Origin: Myxococcales bacterium
GTDB lineage: Bacteria > Myxococcota > Myxococcia > Myxococcales > Myxococcaceae
Reading direction: 5' to 3'
DNA length: 64,000 nucleotides
Assembly: GCA_020846875.1 (NCBI GenBank)
Contig: JADLDB010000008.1
Location: 1-64,000 of the forward strand
Made by a program: the position numbers and the translations under genes. Each line of letters begins with the position of its first letter. Position 1 is the stretch's first letter. Shown here one piece after another: positions 7,159 to 16,421 of the stretch. The notes beneath the pieces are model-generated. The model did no database searches. It was given only the letters and a program-made list of their open reading frames with translations, and had not been told where the DNA came from.

Positions 7159-8349
7159 ATGCCCAAGTACGAGGTGTTCATCCCGGCCGTGGAGCCGGGA
7201 GGCTTCAACCTGACGCTCAAGGTCGGCGCCGACAACTGGATGGCAGCGCTCAAGGCCGGCATGCAGAAGCTCGGCGAGCAGGGCGCGGTCAGCCAGAACG
7301 TGATGGTGGACATCCAGGACGACAACTCCATCCACGTGACGGAGTCGGCGTCGGGCCGGGTGTTCCGGATCCGCGAGCTCACCGCCGAGGAGGCGGCGAA
7401 GGCCCAGGTGAAGCGCCCGTCGCAGATCCGCACCGCGCCGGTGGCGCCGGGCAAGCCGCCCTTCCAGTCTTCGCGCAGCGAGGTGAAGACCGAGCCGGGC
7501 CTGCAGGCGGTGGCGCCCGCGAAGCCGGTGGCGCCGGCGGTGGACGCCAACAAGACGATCCCCATGGGGCTGGGGCCGCCGCCGGCGGTACCGCCCACGC
7601 CGGTGGAGGCGCCGCCGCCGGAGAAGAAGCCCGAGGCGCAGACCCAGCCGCCGCCCGCCGCGCAGGACCAGACGCTCACCGCCCTCGACGAGCCGCCGCC
7701 GCGACGGGTGAAGTCGTCGCCCTCGCAGATCCTCCGCGGGCGGGTAGAGATCGTCGACGTCGAGGAGCTGGTGCAGCCGGTCAAGCCCGTCACCGGCTCC
7801 ATCGGCCGCGTGAAGAGCAGCCCCCAGGTGGGCAAGACGCAGCGGCAGATGACCGAGGACTTGCTCGCAGAGGTCTTCATGCGCGTCGTCGAGCTGGACA
7901 AGATCACCAGCATGGACGACGCGGCGAAGTGGGTGCTGGACCTGGCGATCGAGAAGATCCCCTGCGAGGCCGGCGCGGTGTTCAAGGCCGATGGAGCGAC
8001 GGGCGACCTGTCCTTCGTGCACGCCTTCGGGCCCAAAGCGCACGACCTGCTGCGCTCGAAGATCACCATCCCCGCGGGCACCGGCATCGCCGGCTTCTGC
8101 GCCGCGGAAGGCGTGTCGGTGGCCGTGTCCGACGTGGAGAAGGATCCGCGCTTCTACGCCGCCATCGGCGAGCGCGTCGGCTTCCAGACCAGGTCCATGC
8201 TCTGCAGCCCGATGATGACCCACGGGCGCAGCTTCGGCTGCATGCAGGTGATCAACCGCAAGGGCGGGCCACAGTTCCAGGAGCACGAGGTGGGGCTCTT
8301 GTCGTACCTGGCGCACCAGGCCGCGCTGTACATGAACGCGAAGCTGTGA
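7159..8349 (+). CDS. GAF-domain sensor protein
   Basis: A 396-residue cytoplasmic protein. The N-terminal 70 residues ('PKYEVFIPAVEPGGFNLTL', 'ADNWMAALKAGMQKLGEQ') form a small conserved domain seen in myxobacterial GAF proteins. A Pro/Ala-rich linker (about 95-200) follows, then a C-terminal GAF domain (about 230-395), with 'IPAGTGIAGFCAAEG', 'VSDVEKDPRFYAAIGERVG' and 'SMLCSPMMTHGRSFGCMQV'. GAF domains bind small ligands or mediate dimerisation; no output enzyme is attached. I prefer the ATG at 7159 over an in-frame TTG at 7147. The stop overlaps the GTG of the next gene. Confidence 0.88.
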   Translation: MPKYEVFIPAVEPGGFNLTLKVGADNWMAALKAGMQKLGEQGAVSQNVMVDIQDDNSIHVTESASGRVFRIRELTAEEAAKAQVKRPSQIRTAPVAPGKPPFQSSRSEVKTEPGLQAVAPAKPVAPAVDANKTIPMGLGPPPAVPPTPVEAPPPEKKPEAQTQPPPAAQDQTLTALDEPPPRRVKSSPSQILRGRVEIVDVEELVQPVKPVTGSIGRVKSSPQVGKTQRQMTEDLLAEVFMRVVELDKITSMDDAAKWVLDLAIEKIPCEAGAVFKADGATGDLSFVHAFGPKAHDLLRSKITIPAGTGIAGFCAAEGVSVAVSDVEKDPRFYAAIGERVGFQTRSMLCSPMMTHGRSFGCMQVINRKGGPQFQEHEVGLLSYLAHQAALYMNAKL

Positions 8350-8579
8350 CGGCCCCGCGTCCCCCTGCGCGCCCCCGGCCGTTCGAGCGCTGGTTCTCGC
8401 TGGGCCTGGGGCTGCTGCTGATCGGCGCCTCGGGGTACGCCCTGGTGCAGTTCGGCGCCGCGGGGGGCCTGGGCTCCGTCGTGGGCGCCGTGGTGCTGGG
8501 GGGCCTTGGGCTGGAGGCGACGCTCGCGGCGATCCGCGACCGGCGCTCCTGGCTGGCGCGCCTGGGCCCGCTGCCCTGA
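8346..8579 (+). CDS. small two-helix membrane protein
   Basis: A 77-residue protein starting at a GTG that overlaps the stop of the GAF gene (GTGA), so it is probably translationally coupled. Two hydrophobic segments ('FSLGLGLLLIGASGYALV' and 'LGSVVGAVVLGGLGLEA') span roughly residues 17-34 and 42-58, with Arg-rich ends. This predicts a hairpin in the inner membrane. No family is recognised. It may help localise the GAF protein, but this is speculation from coupling alone. Confidence 0.6.
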   Translation: MTAPRPPARPRPFERWFSLGLGLLLIGASGYALVQFGAAGGLGSVVGAVVLGGLGLEATLAAIRDRRSWLARLGPLP

Positions 8580-8587
8580 CCGCTTCG

Positions 8588-9607
8588 TCAGTCCTGCTTG
8601 AACAGCTCCCGCAGCACCACCGTGGCGTAGCTGCCGGAAGGCAGCGTCAGCTCGAGCCTCACCACGCCGCCGCCGTCGTCCTGCAGCGCCGCGTCCAGAG
8701 GAATGCGCAGAAAGCGGCGAGCCCCCGCCGTCTCGCCGCCGCCCGCGGTGAACAGCTCGGCCGTGACAGCGTCGCCGGCCAGCACCTGCGCCTCGAGCGC
8801 CGCCACGTCCCCGCCCGGCGCGCGCATCTCGGGGCCGTAGAGCGGGCCGGTGGGGCTCACCTCGAAGACGTCCACGCGAGGTTGATCGACGGCCGGCGCC
8901 TCGCAGAGAAACTCGCCGCCGGTGGCGTGCTTCTTCAGCACGTCGCCTTCGAGCGCGGTGGTGAAGGCGCCGGCCACAAGGCGCCTGGCCAGCACCTGGT
9001 TGAACAGCGCCGACTGGTAGGCGGACAGGAACAGCTTGCGCTCGAAGCGATCCCGGTGACGCCCGCCCGCCTGCAGGATGGCCTTCCCCTTCGCCGCGTT
9101 GTCCCCCGAAGCGCCGAAGCGCTGCTCGCCGAAGTAGTTGGGCACGCCGCTCCGCTTCAGCGCGTCCAGCGCCGCGCGCGCCGCCGCCACGTCCTTCACC
9201 TCGCGCAAGGCGAGCCAGAAGCGGTTGCCTGCGAGGTGGCCCGACTTGAGCTTGTTGCGGTGCCGCTTCGCCCACAGCACGGTGACGCCGGGCAGGGCGA
9301 GCGAGGGCACCAGGGCTTCCGCCTTCTTCGCCGGCACGCAGAGGAGCTGCCTTGTCACCGCCTGGCGATCCTTGAGCCCCGCCCAGCTCACCTCCTTCTC
9401 GGTGAGGGTGAGGGCCCTGGCGAGCGCCTTCGCCGCGTCCTGCGTGGAGCGCCCGCGCTTCTCCACCCACAGGAAGAGGTGCTCGCCTTCGCCGCTGGGC
9501 TGGTAGGCCGGCAGCTCCTCCACCACGAAGTCTTCCGGGCTCGCCTTGAAGACGCCGCCGCAGCCGGGGACTTCCCGAGTCAGGTACGGCAGCGCGTCAG
9601 CGGGCAT
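8588..9607 (-). CDS. truD: tRNA pseudouridine(13) synthase TruD
   Basis: A 339-residue enzyme that isomerises uridine 13 of tRNA-Glu to pseudouridine. Diagnostic features are the N-terminal 'SPEDFVVEELPAY', the catalytic-Asp motif 'GLKDRQAVTRQ' (about residues 80-90), and 'VPNYFGEQRFG', which matches the family N-Y-F-G-x-Q-R-F-G motif and precedes the TRUD insertion domain. Length is normal for TruD. The ATG at 9605-9607 overlaps the end of the upstream PATAN gene by 11 nt, so truD is the distal gene of a DsbA-PATAN-truD operon. Confidence 0.95.
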   Translation of the reverse strand: MPADALPYLTREVPGCGGVFKASPEDFVVEELPAYQPSGEGEHLFLWVEKRGRSTQDAAKALARALTLTEKEVSWAGLKDRQAVTRQLLCVPAKKAEALVPSLALPGVTVLWAKRHRNKLKSGHLAGNRFWLALREVKDVAAARAALDALKRSGVPNYFGEQRFGASGDNAAKGKAILQAGGRHRDRFERKLFLSAYQSALFNQVLARRLVAGAFTTALEGDVLKKHATGGEFLCEAPAVDQPRVDVFEVSPTGPLYGPEMRAPGGDVAALEAQVLAGDAVTAELFTAGGGETAGARRFLRIPLDAALQDDGGGVVRLELTLPSGSYATVVLRELFKQD

Positions 9608-10925
9608 CGAGGGGCGCCAGCATGTCCTTCACGCGGCGGGCGAGATCCTCGTCGGCGGCCGACTCGAGCAGCTCACCGGCCTGGAAGAGGAGGAAGAACA
9701 TCACGTCGGACAGGGCCTGCCGCAGCGACATGATCGGCTCGCTGCCCATCAGCCCCTGCGAGGCCAGGGCGGCGAACTTGGCCAGCACCTGCTGCTCCGC
9801 CAGCGAGCCGTCGCCGGTGAAGGACAGCCCGGTCAGCACGGGGGAGGCCGACACGCCGTTGCCCTTGAGCGCCGCGTTGGCCGAGACGATGAAGGCGTCG
9901 AGGTTGCCGCGCTGGGCCACCTCGTTGCGCACCTCGCGGAAGATGGCGTTGAAGATCTGCACCACGCGCGCGGCGTCGATGCCCCCGGGCGGCGGTGGCG
10001 CGGCGGTCACCGGGACTCCCGGCGAGGACGGCACGGACGGGGCAGGGGGCGGCGCGGCCTCGGCGGGCTGCTGCGAGAGCGACACGAAGCCGCCTTCGAT
10101 CAACCGGTAGGTGATGCGGGTGGCGTCGAACTCGGAGATCTTCGCGCTCTGCCCGACCTCCAGCACCGTGCGGCGCCCGTCGACCTGCTTGAGGACCGAC
10201 TCCTCTTCGGGCTCCAGCGTGCCGTCGGACGCGCGCTTCTTCAGCACGTACATCCGCCCGTGGGGGATCTTCTTCCGGAACTGGGCCAGCTCGTCGATCT
10301 TCCGAATGCTGTCCATCAACAGGCCCTGCATGGACAGGGACAGGTTGTGGGTGAGCGCCTTGTCTTCCACCGTCTGATCGATGAGCGCGAAGGTGCCTTC
10401 CTTCGCCAGCATCATCCCGTGGAAGATCTCGCTGATCTGCTCGTGGAGGCACTTGTAGAGGTCGTGCGCCTTGATCAGGTTGCGCTCGACCATCACCTTG
10501 CCGAGGCGAGACGGGGGCGCCTCGTTGAGCACCGCCTCCAGGTGCCCGCGCGTCACGTAGCCCAGGCGCACCATCACCTCACCGATCCGGTCCGCCACCG
10601 AGTCGGACGCGGCCGAGCGCACCTCGCCGTCCTTGAGCAGCAGGCTGCGCTCCACGCCGGGCATGGCCACGCGCAGCACACCGGACCAGCGCGACTGGCC
10701 GAGGAAGGCGATCAGATCCTGCAGCGGAAATCCGTTGGCGTCGCCGGTGAGCACCACCCGGGGCCGGGTCTCCTGCACGCCGCCCTGCGCGGGGCTGCGC
10801 AGGAAGACCGCCCAGTCCGGCGAGGTGTTCTGCAGGCGGAAGTAGCCCGAGCGCCCCGAGAGCGGGCTCTGCCCGTCTGCCGGGGTCAGGGCTCCGCGCG
10901 CGTCGACGAGGAATCGGGGATCCAC
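9597..10925 (-). CDS. PATAN/DUF4388 domain protein
   Basis: A 442-residue protein. Its N-terminal half contains a PATAN/DUF4388 block ('LTGDANGFPLQDLIAFLGQ', 'WSGVLRVAMPGVERSLLL') followed by 'VMVRLGYVTRGHLEAVL' and 'LGKVMVERNLIKAHDLYKC', the usual 'lengthened' PATAN region. Homologous domains occur in gliding and polarity regulators and in GTPase-linked myxobacterial proteins. A Pro/Ala-rich linker lies near residue 310, and the C-terminal 120 residues are helical. The likely start is the GTG at 10923-10925, only 4 nt after the DsbA-like gene; nearby non-ATG alternatives exist. Its role is probably signalling, without an enzymatic motif. Confidence 0.82.
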   Translation of the reverse strand: MDPRFLVDARGALTPADGQSPLSGRSGYFRLQNTSPDWAVFLRSPAQGGVQETRPRVVLTGDANGFPLQDLIAFLGQSRWSGVLRVAMPGVERSLLLKDGEVRSAASDSVADRIGEVMVRLGYVTRGHLEAVLNEAPPSRLGKVMVERNLIKAHDLYKCLHEQISEIFHGMMLAKEGTFALIDQTVEDKALTHNLSLSMQGLLMDSIRKIDELAQFRKKIPHGRMYVLKKRASDGTLEPEEESVLKQVDGRRTVLEVGQSAKISEFDATRITYRLIEGGFVSLSQQPAEAAPPPAPSVPSSPGVPVTAAPPPPGGIDAARVVQIFNAIFREVRNEVAQRGNLDAFIVSANAALKGNGVSASPVLTGLSFTGDGSLAEQQVLAKFAALASQGLMGSEPIMSLRQALSDVMFFLLFQAGELLESAADEDLARRVKDMLAPLDAR

Positions 10926-10929
10926 GGTG

Positions 10930-11820
10930 TCAGTTAGAAGGCCAGGCGCTGTTCCCGGCGAGCCACTCCAGCTCGTCGTCAATCGTCAGAGACAGCGTAT
11001 CCCCCGACAGGCCCAGCGAGAACTTCCTTCCGTTGACGTACAGCGAAGGCGTGGAGTCCACCCCGGCCAGCTTGCCTGCTTCCCTGGAGGCGTTGAGCTC
11101 GTCGACGTACTTGTTGGCCGCCACCGCCTTCTCGAAGGCCTTCAGGTCGAGGCCCAGCTTCGTCACCAAGCCCTTGATGGTCGCCTCGGACATGGACAAC
11201 TGCGCGTCGAACAGAGCGTCGTGCATCGGCCAGAACTTCCCGTTGTCCCGGGCGAACAGCGCGGCCTGCCCGGCCAGCTGGCTGTGAGGGTGCTGCTGCA
11301 GCGGGAAGGGCGCCCAGCACAGCCGCGCCGAGGGCCTGGCCTTCACCGCGTCCTCGAGCAGCGGGCGGGCCGCGGCGCAGAAGGGGCACTCGAAGTCGGA
11401 GAACTCCACCAGCGTCACCTTCGCGTCTTTGGGGCCCTGGCAGGTCCGCTCGTCCACCTTCAGGGTGGCGCGGCCCTTCCCGAAGGTCTGGTTGTACTTC
11501 GACAGCGAGACGATGATCTCGGTGGCCGGCGCGCCCTCGGCGGCCAGGGTGGCGGCGTAGCCCACCAGGCGCCGGGTGTGCTTGCAGGCGGCGCCCTTCT
11601 TCACGGAGGCCAGCAGCGTCAGCGGGCGGCCGCAGTAGTCGAACTCGTCGGTGAGCACCGACGCCAATTCCTTCTTCGCCGGCGCGGGCAGCCGCGAGAA
11701 GTCGAAGCCGGGCACCTCCAGCGCGCGCGACGCCTCGTCAGCCGCCGCCGCCGCGCCCGCGATCAGCGTCGACGCGAGCGCGAGCACCACCGCACACCTT
11801 GTCCGGCTCCAGCGCCCCAC
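10930..11820 (-). CDS. DsbA-like periplasmic thioredoxin-fold protein
   Basis: A 296-residue exported protein of the DsbA/thioredoxin_4 group (COG1651). A signal peptide ('CAVVLALASTLIAGAAAAA') follows a GTG start at 11818-11820. The redox motif C-P-F-C sits in 'LVEFSDFECPFCAAARPLL', and the cis-Pro region is 'AGVDSTPSLYVNG'. An extra N-terminal domain of about 100 residues carries further cysteines ('DYCGRPL', 'ACKH'). The expected activity is thiol oxidation or isomerisation of secreted proteins, which fits a genome rich in Cys-containing lipoproteins. It leads the operon with the PATAN and truD genes and diverges from the asparaginase gene across 76 nt. Confidence 0.88.
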   Translation of the reverse strand: MGRWSRTRCAVVLALASTLIAGAAAAADEASRALEVPGFDFSRLPAPAKKELASVLTDEFDYCGRPLTLLASVKKGAACKHTRRLVGYAATLAAEGAPATEIIVSLSKYNQTFGKGRATLKVDERTCQGPKDAKVTLVEFSDFECPFCAAARPLLEDAVKARPSARLCWAPFPLQQHPHSQLAGQAALFARDNGKFWPMHDALFDAQLSMSEATIKGLVTKLGLDLKAFEKAVAANKYVDELNASREAGKLAGVDSTPSLYVNGRKFSLGLSGDTLSLTIDDELEWLAGNSAWPSN

Positions 11821-11896
11821 GATGCCGGGCGTTGTAGCCACCCGGTCCGGGCTTGTAAAGGAACGCCCCACGTCGCTTCTCGCACGGCCTTTCCCC

Positions 11897-12883
11897 ATGA
11901 AGAACGTCCTCCTCGTCCACACCGGTGGCACCCTGGGCATGGCCGGCCGCCGCCCCGACGCGCTCAAGCCGGGTTCCTTCTTCCGCACGGTGCGGGAGCG
12001 CGTGCCCGAGCTGACGAAGCTGGCCCGGGTGGAATTCCACCTGTTCGCCAACGTCGACAGCTGCGAGCTGCAGCCGGAGCTGTGGGCGGAGCTGGCGACG
12101 CTGTTGTACGAGCGGCTGCCCCGCTACGACGGCGCCGTCGTCACCCACGGCACCGACACCCTGGCGGAGACGGCCTGCGCGCTGTCCTTCATGCTGAAGA
12201 ACCTGCCCCGGCCGGTGGTGCTGACCGGCGCGCAGCGGCCGCTCAAGGAGATCCGCAGCGACGCGCGGCTCAACCTGATCGACGCGGTCACCGCCGCGCT
12301 CCACGGCCCGAAGGAGGTGACGGTGTGCTTCGACTCCCACCTCTTCCGCGGCAACCGGGTCCGCAAGGTGTCGGTGTCGGAGTACGACGCCTTCGACAGC
12401 CCCAACCACCCCACCCTGGGGGTGCTGGGCGTGGACACGCGCTTCGAGAAGGGGCTGTCACGCCGCGGCCGCTTCACGCTGGAGGCCGAGGTCGATCCCC
12501 GCGTCTTCCTCCTCAGGGTTTTCCCTGGGCTCGATCCGGCGATCCCCCTGGCGATCCTCCCGAAAGTGCGAGGGGTGGTGGTGGAGGCCTACGGGGCGGG
12601 CAACTTCCCCGTGTCGAAGGCCCTGGGGCGATCGCTCGAGCCATTCTTCCACGAGGCGAGGCGGCGGGGCGTGCCGGTGGTGGTGGTGAGCCAGGCGCAG
12701 CGAAACGGCGTCGATCTGTCGCTCTACGAGTCGGGCAACGTGGCGCGCGCGTCCGGGGCGATCAGCGGCGGCGACATGACGGTGTCGGCGGCTGTGGTGA
12801 AGTTGATGCACGGCCTCGCGCGACACCGGGGTGACGCGCTGCGCCGGTACCTCGAGCGATCTGTGGCGGGCGAGCGCGGGTGA
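11897..12883 (+). CDS. L-asparaginase, type I-like cytoplasmic
   Basis: A 328-residue amidohydrolase converting L-asparagine to aspartate and ammonia. The two catalytic Thr motifs are present: 'VHTGGTLGM' at residues 7-15 and 'VVTHGTDTLAETACAL' around residue 80. 'VVVEAYGAGNFPV' and the C-terminal 'SGAISGGDMTVSAAVVKL' are also typical. There is no signal peptide, which supports a cytoplasmic enzyme. The ATG at 11897 gives a standard family length; earlier in-frame codons overlap the divergent DsbA-like gene. The stop is immediately followed by the FHA-GGDEF gene. Confidence 0.93.
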   Translation: MKNVLLVHTGGTLGMAGRRPDALKPGSFFRTVRERVPELTKLARVEFHLFANVDSCELQPELWAELATLLYERLPRYDGAVVTHGTDTLAETACALSFMLKNLPRPVVLTGAQRPLKEIRSDARLNLIDAVTAALHGPKEVTVCFDSHLFRGNRVRKVSVSEYDAFDSPNHPTLGVLGVDTRFEKGLSRRGRFTLEAEVDPRVFLLRVFPGLDPAIPLAILPKVRGVVVEAYGAGNFPVSKALGRSLEPFFHEARRRGVPVVVVSQAQRNGVDLSLYESGNVARASGAISGGDMTVSAAVVKLMHGLARHRGDALRRYLERSVAGERG

Positions 12884-12933
12884 GTGCTAGCTTCGCGGAA
12901 GATCAGGCCCACGGGGGCGAGACGCCGGTCGGT

Positions 12934-13848
<915 letters not shown>

Positions 13849-13873
13849 CCCGCCTTCGCCCCAGGTGACCCAG

Positions 13874-14788
13874 TCAGGCTCTCGGCGGCAGCACCGGCGG
13901 GATCTTCGGCACCTCGGCGGGCTCGCGCTCGGGGCGGGGCTCGGGGCCGGTGAAGAACTCCACCCGGTTGCCCCCGCGCGCCGTCGCCGCGGTCAGCCCG
14001 TCCTGAGCCTGCCGCACCAGGTCCGAGAAGTTGTACTCGCGGCCTGGCTCGCCCGCCGCCACGCCCACGGAGATGGTCGGGTGGATCACCGTCTCGTCCG
14101 ACTGCAGGGTGGCCTTCGACACCCGCTCGCAGATGCGACGCGCGACGATCAGCGAGCCGGCGAGATCGGTGTGCGGCATGAGCAGCAGCACCCGATCGGC
14201 CGAGTACTGCACCGGGTAGTCCGTGTCGCGCAGCGAGCGGCGGATGGACAGCGCCAGGCCGCCCATCAACTGGGTGAGCAGCTCGGCGTTCATCTCGCCC
14301 TGCACCGGATCGAAGGCGATCAGCGCCAGGGCCAGCGGGAAGCCGTAGCGGCGGGCCCGCTTCACCTCCACGAAGAGGACCTCCTTGAAGTGGGCGAAAG
14401 TGTAGAAGTTGGTGGTCGGGTCGAGGATGCCTTCCCCCGGGCGCGCCTGGGGGATGAAGGGCTGATCGTTCCGGTGGGCGAGCTCGACCAGCCGCACCTT
14501 GAGATCGTTCGGGGAGACGGGCAGCGGCAGCACCGCGTCGGCCCAGGCGGCCTTGAAGCCCTTGGACTGCGCGGCCATCACCAGCGCGTTGGGCAGGTGG
14601 GAGCGGATCTCGCGCGCCAGGCGGGTGCCCGAGCCGCCCGAGGGCCCCACCACCACCAGGTGCTCCTTCTTCAGCGCCGCGGCGGCGCGCGACGGGGAGA
14701 TCTTCAGGCCGGCCTTCTTCAGCGCGGCGCACAGCGTCTTGTACCGACCGTCGTTGGGCTCCAGGACGGCGGCGAGCTTGATGGTCAT
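13874..14788 (-). CDS. degenerate GGDEF-domain protein
   Basis: A 304-residue protein. The N-terminal 110 residues resemble a receiver fold ('LVVVGPSGGSGTRLAREI', 'SHLPNALVMAAQSKG') but lack a clear phospho-acceptor Asp. The C-terminal 170 residues follow the GGDEF fold ('DPTTNFYTFAHFKEVLFVE', 'PTISVGVAAG'). The active-site loop is replaced by 'VQYSADRVLLLMPHTD', so cyclase activity should be lost. It may bind a partner or c-di-GMP instead, but no RxxD site is evident. It is convergent with the active FHA-GGDEF gene (25 nt apart) and ATGA-coupled to the upstream HEAT-repeat gene. Confidence 0.85.
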   Translation of the reverse strand: MTIKLAAVLEPNDGRYKTLCAALKKAGLKISPSRAAAALKKEHLVVVGPSGGSGTRLAREIRSHLPNALVMAAQSKGFKAAWADAVLPLPVSPNDLKVRLVELAHRNDQPFIPQARPGEGILDPTTNFYTFAHFKEVLFVEVKRARRYGFPLALALIAFDPVQGEMNAELLTQLMGGLALSIRRSLRDTDYPVQYSADRVLLLMPHTDLAGSLIVARRICERVSKATLQSDETVIHPTISVGVAAGEPGREYNFSDLVRQAQDGLTAATARGGNRVEFFTGPEPRPEREPAEVPKIPPVLPPRA

Positions 14789-16392
14789 GGTGTGGGACTC
14801 CCGGCGCCGAGTTTACGCAACGATTCGGCCGCTGCGAGTTTCACGGAAGGATCGCGGTCGTTTTTCGCGGCCCGGTCCAGCGGCCCCAGCGCCTGAGGGC
14901 CCCCCACCGTCGCCAGGGCCAGGGCCGCCGCTCGGCGCACCTCGGGCACGTCGTCTTTCTCCAGAGCCGCCACGGCCTTTGCCCGGCACTGGCCGGGATC
15001 GAGCGTGGCCAGCGCCTTGAGCGCCTCGGCGCGGACCTGGGGCGAGGCGTGCGCGGCCAGCTTCACGGCCCGCGCGGCCTGGGCTTTCTGCCGGTGGCGC
15101 GCCGCTCCCGCCAGGCCCGCGGCGAGCATTGCGGGATCGCCCGAGGCCAGCGCCGCCGTGCTCAGGCTCAGCGTCCGCGGGTTGGTCGGCCCTTTCACGG
15201 CCGCCCAGGCCGCCGCCGCCCGCTCCTGTGGATCCGTCGACGACGCCGCCGACTCCACCGCCGCTTCGGCCCGCGCCCAGTCGCAGCCGGCGGCGGTGGA
15301 CAGCGCGGCGCTCCGCACCCGCACCGGGGCGTCCCTCAGCTCCCAGGCGCGCAGCCCCACGTCGGCGCAGCCCGGGGACGAGGTGTCCGACAGGAGCTCG
15401 AGCCAGGCCAGGCGCGCAGGCACCCCCGCCTCCTCCTGGCCGGCCAGCCGCGCCCCCGCCGCCTCGGACAGCGTGCGGCCTTCACCCCGCGCCAGCCCCT
15501 TCGCAGCCGCCAGTCGGACGGAGGCGCTCACGTCCTCCAGGCAGGCGGAGAGCTCCGGCGAAGACAGCGGAGCCAGCGCGGCCAGTTGGCTCACCGCGGC
15601 CCGGCGCTCTTCCAGCGACGGGTGGGCCAGCTTCGGGCGCAGCAGATCTCTCTGCCGTGAGTAGACCGAGAGCAGCCGGTTCACCTCAGCCTGGGTGGCC
15701 GGGGTCGCGGCGAGGAGCAGCGCCCGGCCCGCGGGCTCGTCTCCGCCCTGAGCCAGCGCCGCCAGCTCGCCGGCCACCAGCTCGTCGAACTCCACCGGTC
15801 GCGACTTGAGCGCTCCGAGCAGCACCTGCGCCGGCGGCTCGTCCAGGGCCTTCGAGAGGTGGCGCACCGCTTCCCGGCGCTCGACGGGATCGAGGGCGAA
15901 CAGCGCAGGCTCGACCAGCTCCAGCAGCTTCGCCTCCAGCACCGCGCAGGCGCCGGCGGCCGAGGGCTCCCCGGTCTTCGTAGGAGCGAGGAAGTCGCCC
16001 AGTCGCTGCTCGAGAGCGCCCGCCACGTGCAGCGCCGTCAGGCAGGCCTGCACCCGCTCCCCGCCCGCGCTCCTCGCCACCCATTGCCCCAGGCGGCGCT
16101 GAGCGCTCTGGGGCGTGCCTCGCGCTTCGAGCCGCAGCGCCCCCCAGCGGATGGCCCAGTCCGGATCCTCCCGGGCGCCCGGTGGGGCTTGCTCGAGGCG
16201 CTCCAGCCACGCCGCAGGCTCACCGGGGTGGGTGAGGCAGGGAGCGCAGGCGGCCGCCTGGGCGCGGACGTCCGGGACGTAGCGGACGCAGGCCTCCCGG
16301 CAGCGGGCGGTGGCGTCGCGGCTCTGGGCCTGGGCCGCCAGGCACGGCAGCAGCACCAGGCAGAGCAGGGCAGAGGGCGCGAAGCGGCGCAT
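14785..16392 (-). CDS. secreted HEAT-repeat protein
   Basis: A 535-residue protein with a signal peptide ('LLCLVLLPCLAAQAQS'). A Cys-containing segment ('CREACVRYVPDVRAQAAACA') precedes a long series of Ala/Leu-rich helical pairs typical of HEAT or PBS-lyase-like repeats, for example 'ASPQVRAEALKALATLDPG' and 'EVRRAAALALATVGGPQAL'. Such repeats form protein-binding scaffolds. The probable location is the periplasm. The start at 16392 is 29 nt from the divergent start of another HEAT protein, so both promoters must be very compact. The stop overlaps the degenerate GGDEF gene as ATGA. Confidence 0.82.
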   Translation of the reverse strand: MRRFAPSALLCLVLLPCLAAQAQSRDATARCREACVRYVPDVRAQAAACAPCLTHPGEPAAWLERLEQAPPGAREDPDWAIRWGALRLEARGTPQSAQRRLGQWVARSAGGERVQACLTALHVAGALEQRLGDFLAPTKTGEPSAAGACAVLEAKLLELVEPALFALDPVERREAVRHLSKALDEPPAQVLLGALKSRPVEFDELVAGELAALAQGGDEPAGRALLLAATPATQAEVNRLLSVYSRQRDLLRPKLAHPSLEERRAAVSQLAALAPLSSPELSACLEDVSASVRLAAAKGLARGEGRTLSEAAGARLAGQEEAGVPARLAWLELLSDTSSPGCADVGLRAWELRDAPVRVRSAALSTAAGCDWARAEAAVESAASSTDPQERAAAAWAAVKGPTNPRTLSLSTAALASGDPAMLAAGLAGAARHRQKAQAARAVKLAAHASPQVRAEALKALATLDPGQCRAKAVAALEKDDVPEVRRAAALALATVGGPQALGPLDRAAKNDRDPSVKLAAAESLRKLGAGSPTP

Positions 16393-16421
16393 CGTCGCCG
16401 GCGATGCTACCGTTGTCGGCG